Below the pieces are notes generated by a model that saw nothing but the letters and a program-made list of their open reading frames with translations, did not search any database and had not been told where the DNA came from. Shown here piece by piece: positions 35,087 to 43,773 of a stretch of DNA of 64,000 bases. The DNA is taken from positions 1 through 64,000 of the forward strand of contig NZ_JAVHXT010000018.1 in NCBI RefSeq assembly GCF_031119335.1, written 5' to 3'. The number at the start of each line of letters is the position of its first letter. Position 1 is the stretch's first letter. The position numbers and the translations under genes were made by a program. This DNA comes from Pedobacter sp. GTDB taxonomy: Bacteria > Bacteroidota > Bacteroidia > Sphingobacteriales > Sphingobacteriaceae.

Positions 35087-36267
35087 TCCATCAACCCAAC
35101 CGTACCACCAACCCAATCAAAATCTGCGTTGTAGCGTACCCCGATCATTTTACCCCGACTTAAACGTGCAAGGTTTACACAAAGTTTCGGATCCTCGCCG
35201 TCTGGCCATAAGTACATTAATCTAATTTCGGCTTTTACGCCGCCATCTGGAGCTTGCACCACAGGCTCGTAAGTTACCTTGCGTTGTAAAATCCAATTTT
35301 CTGGGTCACTAATTGCCGCAATATCACTTTCTTTTACATCGATAATTACACCCATGCCAGCGAAGGAGAACAGTGGTTTCAACACGTAGTTTTCTAGATC
35401 TGAAGGAATGGCTTCCACTTCGTTTAAGAACCTAGTTTCGGGAACAAATCTTCCGCTCAAAAATGGCATAGTGTATTTACTGATGCGATAGAACCAATTT
35501 GGATGGGTAATCCATTCCACTTCCAGCTCTTCACGTGGATCAAAACTGTTTTCAAAAACCGAAACATCATCAGCTATTTCGTCAAAAATTAATCGGTTGT
35601 AAATTCTTTTGATTTGGACTTTTTCATCGCCCTGCGTGTAAAATAACTTATTTCCTTCCCTTCGGATGTCTTCTAATGGAAGAATTTTAATACCGATTTT
35701 ATTGGCCGTAACAAAGAAGTCGATTGCTGTTTTTTGGTTAAGCGCATCGATATCCATTAATACCACCTCATGAGGCTGATGGTTGCCAACAATTACTTTT
35801 TTTAGTAATTCGAAATAACCTTTTTCAGTTAGTTCGTTAAAAAATGGTGTAAGGTTCTCGTTTAACTCATAAGCAGATTTGTATTGCTTAGCTAAATGCG
35901 TTTGGAAACCATATAATGAAGGGAAGCCCTGCATTTCTATGAGCATAGGCGATATTGTTCCATCTGTGTCCTTACAAAGCCCGAAATCAAAAGTTAAAAA
36001 ATGGGGGTGACTGTTTTCATTCGGTACTTCCCACTCTTTTGGAATGGCGTTTTTGGTAAGCTCTTTAAAATTATCTTGCTTAATTAGGGTAATAATTTCA
36101 TCGCCGGCGGCAATTAATTTTTGCTTTAAATCTTCGGGAATGAAGATAGGAGATTCGGCTACTCTGAAAGTTATTTCTGGATATCCTTCACTCAATTGCT
36201 TTAAAAAATCTTGATATTTTTCTTGGCTGAAGTTTGCGTTGAAGGTTTGTCGGTGGTGTGGTGTCAT
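35071..36267 (-). CDS. ATP-grasp-like ligase of a peptide/amidoligase cluster
   Basis: A 398-aa cytosolic protein. The C-terminal half has ATP-grasp character: NYVLKPLFSFAGMGVIIDV (about residue 294), WILQRKVTYEPVV and AEIRLMYLWPDG, resembling the lysine, glycine-loop and metal-binding acidic positions. The N-terminal half contains HFLTFDFGLCKDTDG and MLIEMQGFPSLYGFQT and may form the amino-substrate site. No precise family could be named. It is in line with a glutamine amidotransferase, a GCS2-type ligase and a second ATP-grasp, so a role in amide-bond formation is likely. The last four codons and the stop (Ala-Ser-Pro-Tyr-stop) lie inside a MITE-like repeat. Confidence 0.75.
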   Translation of the reverse strand: MTPHHRQTFNANFSQEKYQDFLKQLSEGYPEITFRVAESPIFIPEDLKQKLIAAGDEIITLIKQDNFKELTKNAIPKEWEVPNENSHPHFLTFDFGLCKDTDGTISPMLIEMQGFPSLYGFQTHLAKQYKSAYELNENLTPFFNELTEKGYFELLKKVIVGNHQPHEVVLMDIDALNQKTAIDFFVTANKIGIKILPLEDIRREGNKLFYTQGDEKVQIKRIYNRLIFDEIADDVSVFENSFDPREELEVEWITHPNWFYRISKYTMPFLSGRFVPETRFLNEVEAIPSDLENYVLKPLFSFAGMGVIIDVKESDIAAISDPENWILQRKVTYEPVVQAPDGGVKAEIRLMYLWPDGEDPKLCVNLARLSRGKMIGVRYNADFDWVGGTVGLMEASPY

Positions 36268-36281
36268 AGGAAACGATTGAA

Positions 36282-36326
36282 GCCCCTCTCTGTCCTGTGG
36301 ACATCTCTCCCCGAAAGGGAGAGAAA
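36282..36326. repeat. CCCCTCT-family repeat between ATP-grasp and amidotransferase genes
   Basis: GCCCCTCTC, a small hairpin TGTCC/GGACA, then TCTCTCCC (36304-36311) and GGGAGAGA (36317-36324). It occupies most of the 83-nt gap between two minus-strand genes. Confidence 0.7.
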
Positions 36327-36350
36327 TGTTTTTAGTAATGAAGGTGCGGT

Positions 36351-37175
36351 TTAAACTACTTGTAGCGCATTAATAGCCTGGTCTAGAAAATTCGGTAAAA
36401 TCACACTTTGTGTAAGCATAATTCTATCCGGATTTTCTAAGCTATCAATCATATCATCGTACTTTTCTTGGCCGTGGTTTTTAATGATCAATTCTTTTTT
36501 CTCTTCTAGCAGCAGGTACATTTTCATCCCGATAGGATCTGCTTCTGGATGAAATTGTGTGCCAATCATGTAAGGTGAAAAGCGAATAGCCATCATACAG
36601 CGTTCTAAGTCTACATGCGGACGTTCTTTTTCTATTGCCAATAATTTAGCACCCATTTTTTTGAAAACACTTTCGTTAGGCTGTACCACTTGCCAATCTC
36701 TGCTGTCTACAGAAAAGAAAGGGTTGTAAAGTCCTTCGAAAACATGTTCATTTTCTCCAGCTTGGGTTAAGGTAATTGGAAAAATGCCAAAAGCGTTCGA
36801 TTTACGCTGTGTCACTTCGCCCAAACCGTATTTTCTGCAACCCAATTGGAAGGAATGACAAATTAAGAAAACGTGTTTTTTGTCGTTATTGCTCAGGTTG
36901 AAATCATCAATCCTGTCTAATAAGTCGAAAAAATCTGCCTCCCATTTTTGTCCTTCACCATCGTAAGGATTGCCTGGGCCACCACTAGAAATGTAAATGT
37001 TGTAGCTTAAATCTGGTACTTCTCCTTTTTGCCTAATGTCGAAAACATCTACCGTTAGGTTAAGCTGATTGTAAATTTTGTATCGGTGTAAAATCTCTTG
37101 TATACCCCTCATTCCCTGGTTGGGGAACCCGTTATTCATATCTATAACGGCTACCTTTATGTTAATATCGTTCAT
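36351..37175 (-). CDS. Class I glutamine amidotransferase-like protein
   Basis: 274 aa with a class I GATase fold. The expected catalytic Cys lies in FLICHSFQLGC (about residue 103), the His and Glu in TQFHPEADP (about 190). The usual GICLGHQ nucleophile elbow is altered to ICHSFQ, so the enzyme may hydrolyse a gamma-glutamyl substrate instead of free glutamine. The start is ATG 37175, 4 nt after the ligase stop; a GTG at 37190 is less likely. Follows the YbdK-type ligase, as in other amidoligase clusters. Confidence 0.82.
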   Translation of the reverse strand: MNDINIKVAVIDMNNGFPNQGMRGIQEILHRYKIYNQLNLTVDVFDIRQKGEVPDLSYNIYISSGGPGNPYDGEGQKWEADFFDLLDRIDDFNLSNNDKKHVFLICHSFQLGCRKYGLGEVTQRKSNAFGIFPITLTQAGENEHVFEGLYNPFFSVDSRDWQVVQPNESVFKKMGAKLLAIEKERPHVDLERCMMAIRFSPYMIGTQFHPEADPIGMKMYLLLEEKKELIIKNHGQEKYDDMIDSLENPDRIMLTQSVILPNFLDQAINALQVV

Positions 37176-37179
37176 TTTT

Positions 37180-38280
37180 TTATTTAGCACCGATTAATGT
37201 TTGCGTAGTAATGTAGTCTACTACTGATTCGTAACTTTTGGTTTGCTCGTAAACTGCTAGCTGTCTGTCGGCTCCGGTGCCATTAGCCAAGATGGTTTGT
37301 ACATACTCGATTTCCTTTCTGCTGCCCAATTCATCTACCACATCATCTACAAAGTCTAACAATTCGAGCACCAAATTTCGGCAATTTACTTCCATTTCCT
37401 TGCCAAAGTCTATCAAATTTCCGTCAATTCCGTAGCGGGCAGCTCTCCACTTGTTCTCGTTGATGAGTGCTCTGCTGTAAGAAATGAAGTTCAAATTTTG
37501 TAAACGCAGCTTGTACAATTTGGCACATAAAGCTTGAAATAATGCTGTAAAAGCCATGGTTTCGTCAATCAGCATTGGGCAATCGCACACTCTAAATTCA
37601 ATGGTTTCGAAGAAGGGATGAACACGAATGTCCCACCAGATTTTTTTTGCATTGTCGATACAGTTAGTCTTAATCAACAATTTCACGTAGTTATCGTAAT
37701 CTTCGATACTGTTAAAAATATCGGGGATGCCGGTACGCGGAAACTTATCAAAAACCTTGGTACGGAACGATTTGTAGCCTGTGTTTCTGCCTTCCCAAAA
37801 TGGAGAATTGGTTGAAAGCGCAAAAACGTGCGGCAAAAAATAACGTACCTGATTGGCTATATGTATCGCTAGTTCCCTAGATTGGAAACCCACGTGAACG
37901 TGCAAACCAAAAATAAGGTTCGATCTGGCCGCTTCCTGTAATTCGTTCACAATCTCATTATAGCGAGGATGCTCTGTAATTAACTGTTTTTCCCAATGCG
38001 AAAAAGGATGCGTGCCGGCAGCACCTATACGCAAGCCTTGTTCTCCAGCTAATTCGGCAACCGTTCTTCGCAACTGCGAGATTTCCTCCCTCGCTTCGTC
38101 GGTGTTTTTGCAAATGCCCGTGCCCACTTCCACCACAGCTTGATGCATTTCTGCCTTTACTTGGTCTTTATGGATTTTCTGCGCTGCCTCAACAATTTTC
38201 TGGTCATGAGAGGTTAATTCCCTTGTTACGGGATCAACGATCATGTACTCTTCTTCAATCCCTAAGGTGAATTCGTTCAT
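37180..38280 (-). CDS. Carboxylate-amine ligase, YbdK/GCS2 family
   Basis: A 366-aa glutamine-synthetase-fold enzyme that joins a carboxylate to an amine at the cost of ATP; E. coli YbdK has weak gamma-glutamyl-cysteine ligase activity. Motifs: FTLGIEEEYMIVDP at the start, HQAVVEVGTGICKN, the HVHVGF metal/nucleotide segment, and RVHPFFETIEFRVCDCP with basic and acidic active-site residues. Normal family length. 22 nt downstream of the second ATP-grasp gene. It probably performs one of several ligation steps of a shared product. Confidence 0.92.
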   Translation of the reverse strand: MNEFTLGIEEEYMIVDPVTRELTSHDQKIVEAAQKIHKDQVKAEMHQAVVEVGTGICKNTDEAREEISQLRRTVAELAGEQGLRIGAAGTHPFSHWEKQLITEHPRYNEIVNELQEAARSNLIFGLHVHVGFQSRELAIHIANQVRYFLPHVFALSTNSPFWEGRNTGYKSFRTKVFDKFPRTGIPDIFNSIEDYDNYVKLLIKTNCIDNAKKIWWDIRVHPFFETIEFRVCDCPMLIDETMAFTALFQALCAKLYKLRLQNLNFISYSRALINENKWRAARYGIDGNLIDFGKEMEVNCRNLVLELLDFVDDVVDELGSRKEIEYVQTILANGTGADRQLAVYEQTKSYESVVDYITTQTLIGAK

Positions 38281-38302
38281 AGATAGTTTAGGTTAACGTT
38301 GT

Positions 38303-39373
38303 TTATTTGGTTGATTTTTTTGTAGTTGATTTGGCTGCTGCTTTTGGTTTAGCTGCAGGCTTTTCCTTCACCGCTACGGGTTTTGCTGCAGGTTTGGCAA
38401 CTGATTTCGAAGCTTTAGCAACAAGTGGCGTTCCAGCTGCACTAGATTTTACATAGGCACCCCAAGTAAGATTATCCTTGCCAAATTCTTGCGCTAATGC
38501 TTTTTCAATAGCGTAATTTGCAGCAGTTTCTACTACCCATTCAAAGTTTTCTTCGCCAACGCTTTCTAAAGCTGCATCTGGCGCAGGGTTGCAGAAATCA
38601 ATAGCAATAGGTACGCCATTACGCACAGCAAATTCTACCGTGTTAAAATCGTAACCTAAGTACTGGTTCAGTTTTAAGGTGTATTCTTCTACCGTTTTTA
38701 AAAGTGCTGCACTTGGTTTAGGTCCATCAACTACGTAACGTAAATGGTGCGGGTTGCGAGGTTCGTACTGCATAATGCGCACATGTTTGCCACCAATGCA
38801 GTAACATCTAAAGTATTCGTCAAAAATGATTTCCTCTTGCAGCATCATTACCGTTTGTTTGGTTTCGCTGTGTTTTTCAAAGAATTCTTCTTTGCTACGC
38901 AGTTTGTAAACTTCTTTCCAACCACCACCATCAAAAGGTTTCATGTAAGCAGGGAAGCCTGTATATTCAAAAATCGCATCCCAATCAAAAGGCATAACCA
39001 AATTGCTGAACGAATTTTCGTTGGTATCATCTGGATGTTCTCTTGATGGAATTAAAGCTGTTTTAGGTACAGGAACACCAATATTTTCTGCCAGTGCATT
39101 GTTAAAGAATTTCTCGTCGGCGCTCCACCAAAATGGATTGTTAATTACTGCGGTACCACCCATAGCAGCGTTTTTCAAATAAGCACGGTAAAATGGTACA
39201 TCTTGCGAAATACGGTCTACGATTACTGCATATTCAGGTTTTTCTGCTTGAAACACCTTATCGATTTTTACAAATTCTGCAGTAATTCCTTTTACTGCTT
39301 TTTGGTTAACTCTATCTACGAAAGCTTGCGGAAATGAACGCTCTTGGCCAAATAAAATTCCTATTTTCTTCAT
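38303..39373 (-). CDS. ATP-grasp (RimK/Ddl-like) ligase with Lys/Ala-rich tail
   Basis: 356 aa. Residues 1-300 resemble an ATP-grasp ligase: N-terminal Rossmann-like IGILFGQERSFPQAFVDRV, then AYMKPFDGGGWKEVYKL (ATP lysine and glycine loop), MLQEEIIFDEYFRCYCIGG and VEFAVRNGVPIAIDFCNPA with metal-binding residues. From about residue 305 the chain turns into a low-complexity Ala/Lys/Pro tail (KPAAKPVAVKEKPAAKPKAA...) like histone H1. The tail may bind acidic polymers or be the part modified; this is speculation. First gene of the ligase operon as far as can be seen. Confidence 0.83.
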   Translation of the reverse strand: MKKIGILFGQERSFPQAFVDRVNQKAVKGITAEFVKIDKVFQAEKPEYAVIVDRISQDVPFYRAYLKNAAMGGTAVINNPFWWSADEKFFNNALAENIGVPVPKTALIPSREHPDDTNENSFSNLVMPFDWDAIFEYTGFPAYMKPFDGGGWKEVYKLRSKEEFFEKHSETKQTVMMLQEEIIFDEYFRCYCIGGKHVRIMQYEPRNPHHLRYVVDGPKPSAALLKTVEEYTLKLNQYLGYDFNTVEFAVRNGVPIAIDFCNPAPDAALESVGEENFEWVVETAANYAIEKALAQEFGKDNLTWGAYVKSSAAGTPLVAKASKSVAKPAAKPVAVKEKPAAKPKAAAKSTTKKSTK

Positions 39374-39519
39374 TGGTATATTATGTTTTTTAAGTATTTG
39401 AATTATGGTTAACCGTTTAAATTGTTTATATTAATGATTCCTAAAGTTGAATGTTAAATTTTTATTTTGTTGGTTAAGGATACATTTATTCATTCTCTCA
39501 TTCAAAATTTAATCATTTT

Positions 39520-40230
39520 TTAAAGCTGATAAATATATTCAGGAAACATGTCTCTCCAAATTGGCCAATCATGGTCGGCATTTGGCCTAATATCTAGCCA
39601 ATGCTGAATTCCCTTTTGGTGCAAAATGCCTGAAAGGTTTTCGTTATCTGCTCTGCAAATGTCTCTGTCCGATGTTCCCAAAACTATTTTCAGTTGCCAA
39701 AGTTCGGGATTTATGTTGTTAGGTAGGTAGTCTACGGGGTTGTTAAAGTAAACATCATCGTTGTAAAATCCATCTAGTTGACTTCTGATATCGAAAGCGC
39801 CGCTCATACTGAACAAATGACTAACCGCCCAAGGGTGGCGAAAGGCAAAATTTGCAGCGTGAAAACCACCAAAACTACATCCGGCAGTTACTACTTTATC
39901 TTTTCCTGTCTCGCTTTTAGCTAACGGAAGCAATTCTTCTAGCAAAAATTTATCGTACCAAATGTGGTTTCTAACTCTTTCTGCAGGGTGGATGTTTTTA
40001 TTGTACCAGCTTAGCGAATCGATGCTGTCTGGACAATAAATCTTGATTTTTCCTTCGTTAATAAAGTTTTGTACAGAATCGATCAGTTTAAAATCTTTGT
40101 TTTCGTAATAACGGCCCATACTTGTTGGGAACAAGATGACAGGCGTACCACTATGTCCGAAAACAAGTGTTTCTATGTCCTTACTTAAACTGGGGCTGTA
40201 CCATTTATGTAATTCTTCTCTCATTGGCAT
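39520..40230 (-). CDS. Esterase family alpha/beta hydrolase
   Basis: About 236 aa from ATG 40230 (a TTG at 40299 is possible but less likely; ATG 40224 is also open). The nucleophile elbow GCSFGGFHAANFAFRHP is clear, with an Asp in LGTSDRDIC and a His in NADHDWPIWRDMFP completing the triad. Similar to putative esterases of the Fes/esterase D group. No signal peptide. It stands 146 nt upstream of the ATP-grasp gene in the same direction and next to a second divergent esterase gene, suggesting hydrolysis or transacylation in the same pathway. Confidence 0.85.
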   Translation of the reverse strand: MPMREELHKWYSPSLSKDIETLVFGHSGTPVILFPTSMGRYYENKDFKLIDSVQNFINEGKIKIYCPDSIDSLSWYNKNIHPAERVRNHIWYDKFLLEELLPLAKSETGKDKVVTAGCSFGGFHAANFAFRHPWAVSHLFSMSGAFDIRSQLDGFYNDDVYFNNPVDYLPNNINPELWQLKIVLGTSDRDICRADNENLSGILHQKGIQHWLDIRPNADHDWPIWRDMFPEYIYQL

Positions 40231-40317
40231 AATGTTTAGACCTCTTAAGTTAAGTAAATCATTCTCAACGACAAAAATATCTGCGAAATATTTTAACAAG
40301 TAAAAAGCAGCTGTAGA

Positions 40318-40349
40318 TTTGCCTGTTTTTTAGGATATTGATAACTTTG
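40318..40349 (+). promoter_or_regulatory. Predicted promoter of the second esterase gene
   Basis: TTTG (40318-40321), 20 nt, TAACTTTG (40342-40349) fits the Bacteroidetes consensus. Transcription would start near 40356, at the beginning of the open frame of the esterase gene. Confidence 0.48.
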
Positions 40350-40455
40350 CCCCAGAATTGAAGATTTTCTTCATCGAACTAATACCTCTGTTATTAAAAC
40401 TACCTATCAAATAAAGTCTAAATTTCTTCAACGAAGCGTTGATGTAGATATCTAT

Positions 40456-41172
40456 GTGCCCGAAAATTTGCTGGGAAATGAAACCGTGAATCTCCTTTTG
40501 GTAAATGATGGTCAAGATTTAGCCCAAATGGAGATTGAGCAGTCCCTTTCATCTTTGTACACAAAGTGGAAAATAGAACCCGTAGTTGTGGTAGGTATGA
40601 AGGCTAATGAAGAGCGTTTGTTAGAGTATGGTATTGCCCACAGACCAGATTTTAAAAATCGCGGAAGCAAAGCGCATCTTCATACCAGTTTTGTAATTAA
40701 TGAGCTTTTGCCTTTCGTAAAAAAGGAAACTGGAATTAACATCAATGGAAAGAAAGCATTTGCAGGTTTTTCTCTAGGAGGATTGACCGCTTTTGACATA
40801 GCTTGGCATAATAGTGCCGTTTTTGATTTAGTTGGGGTGTTTTCAGGTTCGTTTTGGTGGCGTAAAAAGGATTTAAGTGACGGCTATACTGATGATGACC
40901 GCATTTTGCATGAAATGGTGAGGAAAACCGCTACCAAACCAGATTTGAAGTTCTGGTTAATGACCGGTACCGAAGATGAAAAAGCCGATCGTAACCAAAA
41001 TTTTATTATCGATTCTATTGATGATACCATTGATGTGGTGAAGGAGCTAGTGAGCAAAGGATACCATCGTCCGTCGGAAGTTTTTTACTACGAAATGGTA
41101 GGCGGTAAGCATGATGTACCTACTTGGGGCAAAGCGTTCCCTAAGTTTTTGGAGTGGGCTTTTGGGAAATGA
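40456..41172 (+). CDS. Esterase family alpha/beta hydrolase (start uncertain)
   Basis: At least 238 aa. Nucleophile elbow FAGFSLGGLTAFDIAW, acid in MTGTEDEKADRNQ, His in GGKHDVPTWGKAFPKFLEW. The first ordinary start codon is a GTG at 40456, but the frame is open back to 40345. The upstream codons read like the missing first strand of the fold (SKFLQRSVDVDIYVPEN), and no ATG, GTG or TTG precedes them. ATT codons at 40357 and 40393 are in frame. The true start is therefore probably unusual. Divergent from the first esterase gene. Confidence 0.78.
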   Translation: MPENLLGNETVNLLLVNDGQDLAQMEIEQSLSSLYTKWKIEPVVVVGMKANEERLLEYGIAHRPDFKNRGSKAHLHTSFVINELLPFVKKETGININGKKAFAGFSLGGLTAFDIAWHNSAVFDLVGVFSGSFWWRKKDLSDGYTDDDRILHEMVRKTATKPDLKFWLMTGTEDEKADRNQNFIIDSIDDTIDVVKELVSKGYHRPSEVFYYEMVGGKHDVPTWGKAFPKFLEWAFGK

Positions 41173-41476
41173 TTGAGTGAAGGTTGAAGGTAGGAGGGAT
41201 GAAGGTTGGAAGTTGAGCGTAGCGATATCTCAATACTAGGTAAAAAACCAAAGCGATTTAATTCGTTAAAAAAATCTAAAAAAAATACAACACCTATACA
41301 ATAAACTAAAAGTTTGCGAGTTTATATATTCGAGAGCGTTAATTTAGATGGCGGGGACAAGGCGGTATGCTAAGTCCCCGTTTCTTTTTAAGGTAAATTT
41401 CATTCATAGATTTTCTTGATGGTCGGATTGAAAGAAGTGATTTTCTTTGCGCCAATCTCTGGCGTAACTTCACCAC
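41173..41476. other. Gene-free region after the second esterase
   Basis: About 300 bp of AT-rich DNA. It holds GGTTGAAGG-type low-complexity sequence and a terminator near 41352-41389. No credible open frame. Confidence 0.5.
41352..41389 (+). terminator. Rho-independent terminator
   Basis: CGGGGAC (41352-41358), a 15-nt loop, GTCCCCG (41374-41380), TTTCTTTTT. The loop end GCTAA before GTCC also appears in the hairpin at 43723-43766. Confidence 0.65.
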
Positions 41477-41926
41477 ATGATTAAAGGATTATTTGAAACG
41501 CATATTTTTGTGGAAGACTTAGAAAGGTCTATTAATTTCTATAAAAATGTATTAGGTTTAATCGACTGCGGTTACAACGAGGCCAGAAGGGTAGCTTTCT
41601 TTTGGATTGGCGAACCCAAAGGGGCGATGTTAGGTTTGTGGGAAAAACCAAAGAGCGAGATTGATGTTCGTCATTTTGCATTTAGATGTGATGTAGATGA
41701 CGTGTTGAACAAATCTGTAGCTTTCTTGAAAGAGCGCAACTTAAAGCCTTACAATTTCCTTAAAGATGGTAATGAAGAACCAATGGTGTTTGCTTGGATG
41801 CCAGCAATTGCAATTTATTTTAAAGATCCTGATGGGCACGAATTAGAATTTATTGCTATGCTAGAAGGAGACGGCAAACCAGAATTGGGAGTGCTTAGCT
41901 ACAAAAAATGGTTAGCATTGCGATAG
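41477..41926 (+). CDS. VOC family protein (glyoxalase/bleomycin resistance/dioxygenase)
   Basis: A 149-aa protein with paired beta-alpha-beta-beta-beta modules of the vicinal oxygen chelate fold. Metal-binding candidates are His in ETHIFVEDLERSINFYKNVLG cut at its core THIFVEDL, and His/Glu in KDPDGHELEFIAM. RHFAFRCDVDD is also conserved. Substrate cannot be predicted; such proteins range from glyoxalases to antibiotic-resistance proteins. It stands alone. Confidence 0.88.
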   Translation: MIKGLFETHIFVEDLERSINFYKNVLGLIDCGYNEARRVAFFWIGEPKGAMLGLWEKPKSEIDVRHFAFRCDVDDVLNKSVAFLKERNLKPYNFLKDGNEEPMVFAWMPAIAIYFKDPDGHELEFIAMLEGDGKPELGVLSYKKWLALR

Positions 41927-42002
41927 GTTTTGTTTATGGTTTCTTAAATAGGTTGATGGTATAATCTAATAATTTGGCATTGCCACATTCGCACTTTCCT
42001 GG

Positions 42003-42196
42003 TTTTAAGTGTTCCAATGGATCACTTAAAACTAAGATGAAAATCAAGGTCTCTAGACCGAAATAGGTTTCGGTTAATTGAATTAATCGAACCTCCATTT
42101 TGCTCATGGCTCTATAGTGGATTATTTCCAGACAAAGTCTTTGGTTTTCTGTATTAATTTAAGTGACCGCTGAAATAGCGAACACTTAAACTAGTT
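42003..42196. repeat. MITE-like repeat, copy 1
   Basis: About 194 bp, also present at 43518-43712. Terminal inverted repeat TTTAAGTGTTC (42004-42014) with GAACACTTAAA (42180-42190) is 11 bp perfect. Each end also folds on itself: TTTTAAGTG/CACTTAAAA (42003-42031) and TTTAAGTG/CACTTAAA (42158-42190). No coding capacity. It lies just 3' of the beta-propeller gene. Confidence 0.78.
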
Positions 42197-42226
42197 ACGT
42201 TCAATTGTCTCTGTTTGGTGCCATTT

Positions 42227-43138
42227 TTATATTTTTATTTTACACTTGTAAATCTTGCTTAACCCATTTTCGCTACCTGTAATCTTTTCAAGATATTGCT
42301 TTATATTCTTAAATTTTTTAGGAGAAAGATTGGCTCTTCTGCTCGTAAAGTATAGCGTATTTGTTTTGCTGTTATAAAACGGGCAGTATTCCATGTATTT
42401 GGTATTAATGGCGTTGCCCATATTTTCTGCAGATTTCCATTCACCATTTTCATCTTTTTTGGAAATATATAAGTCTCCACTGCCTAAGCCACCTTTTGCA
42501 TTATATTTTGTATAAATGATAAAACTTTCATCTTTAGAAATGAAAGCATTAAACTCATAACCATCGCTATTGATATTATTATTTAGTAATATGGGTTTGG
42601 TATATTCGATTCCGTTCCATTTACAATAATAGATGTCGTCTTTTCCTAAACCAGTTTTGGCGTCCATTGTAAAATATAAATTGCCATTGTTTGCAAGTGT
42701 TGGGTAAAACTCATCATTCTCAGAATTAACTTGAGGACCTAAGTTTATAGGTTTTGACCATTTGCTTTTTTTGTTTTCTCTTTCTACATACCAAATATCA
42801 AAGTCACTTTTTATGGTGTCGGTTTCATTCTTGGGTCTATTAGATGCAAAGTAAAGCCTTTTACCATCGCTCGATAAGAATGGCTCCAAATAAGAATAGC
42901 CATCACAAAACGGAAGTAATGAGGGGTTTTCCCATCTATTGTTCTCTACCCTTACGATTTGTGATAAATCCTGATTGGGACTTTGAATGGTGAAATATGC
43001 TTCATCTTCATTGTCCGAGATACAAAAGTCTCGGATATTGGGAAATTTATTTAATTCTGAACTAAGGATTGTAACCTCTTGCCCAAAAATAAAATTTGGG
43101 ATAAAGAGTGCTAATAAAATAAGGATTTGTATTCTCAT
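42227..43138 (-). CDS. Secreted PD40-type beta-propeller protein
   Basis: A 303-aa exported protein: signal peptide (MRIQILILLALFIPNFIFG) and then repeated PD40/WD40-like blades, for example PFLSSDGKRLYFASNRP, YPTLANNGNLYFTMD, NAFISKDESFIIYTKYN and CPFYNSKTNTLYFTSRR. It lacks the OmpA domain or carboxypeptidase-like domain that often follows. Probably binds a ligand at the cell surface or in the periplasm. It is the only gene between two copies of a MITE-like repeat and is not linked to neighbours. Confidence 0.85.
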   Translation of the reverse strand: MRIQILILLALFIPNFIFGQEVTILSSELNKFPNIRDFCISDNEDEAYFTIQSPNQDLSQIVRVENNRWENPSLLPFCDGYSYLEPFLSSDGKRLYFASNRPKNETDTIKSDFDIWYVERENKKSKWSKPINLGPQVNSENDEFYPTLANNGNLYFTMDAKTGLGKDDIYYCKWNGIEYTKPILLNNNINSDGYEFNAFISKDESFIIYTKYNAKGGLGSGDLYISKKDENGEWKSAENMGNAINTKYMEYCPFYNSKTNTLYFTSRRANLSPKKFKNIKQYLEKITGSENGLSKIYKCKIKI

Positions 43139-43517
43139 TGTTTTGTTTTTTAAAAAAGGTTACTGCTTGTTACTATTGTCTGTTGTTGTATACTATGCTA
43201 CAAATGCTTCCTGCGTAAGTGCTATAATTCCGCTAAATAACTAAAATTGTACATTGAACCAACCACAATAAAATTCTTTGTCTCAATTAAGTTGTGATGC
43301 AATTGCCAATTTACATATATTTCTGTAAGATATATTTTCCATATGGAAGTCCAGCCGCAAAAGCAACAATAACCGTTGTCATAATTGATTAATTGTTGAA
43401 TAAAACATTAGTTTATTATATTAATGAATCAAGTCTTACAAGTCCAAGAGTTAGCCGAAAGGAAAGTCCCATCCACCAAGTTGCAAAGAAAATCAACTAT
43501 CGAAACTTCCTTTTCTG

Positions 43518-43712
43518 TTTTAAGTGTTCCAAAGGACCATTTAAATTAAGGATGAAAACCAAGGTCTCCAGACCGAAATGAGCTTATGTTGTTTGAGTTA
43601 AACGAACTTCCACTTTGCCCATAGCTCTATAGTGGATTATTTCCAGACAAAGTCTTTGGTTTTCTATATTAAATTTAAGTGACCGCTGAAGTAGCGAACA
43701 CTTAAGCTAGTT
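43518..43712. repeat. MITE-like repeat, copy 2
   Basis: Same orientation as copy 1 and clearly similar over its length. TIR TTTAAGTGTTC (43519-43529) with GAACACTTAAG (43696-43706), one mismatch. The left inner hairpin of copy 1 is decayed here, so this copy is probably older or less constrained. Confidence 0.75.
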
Positions 43713-43722
43713 GGGCTATACT

Positions 43723-43766
43723 AAAATGAAGAGGACAAAGTGTTGTTGCTAAGTCCTCTTCATTTT
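43723..43766 (-). terminator. Terminator of the GyrI-like gene
   Basis: AAAATGAAGAGGAC (43723-43736) and GTCCTCTTCATTTT (43753-43766) form a perfect 14-bp stem with a 16-nt loop, 7 nt after the stop codon at 43774. Confidence 0.75.
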
Positions 43767-43773
43767 ACATCTA

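Larger units (their letters stand above)
43139..43773. other. Gene-free region with MITE copy and terminator
   Basis: 635 bp upstream of the beta-propeller gene and downstream of the GyrI-like gene. Contains the second MITE-like copy (43518-43712) and a hairpin (43723-43766). A 62-codon open frame at 43393-43581 runs into the repeat and is not credible. Confidence 0.5.

Noticed and set aside
34730..35116. 128-codon minus-strand open frame
   Set aside because: It consists of MITE-like repeat sequence and overlaps the Cys-rich membrane gene out of frame.
43393..43581. 62-codon open frame upstream of the beta-propeller gene
   Set aside because: It runs into the MITE-like copy 2, has no recognisable domain and is not in an operon.
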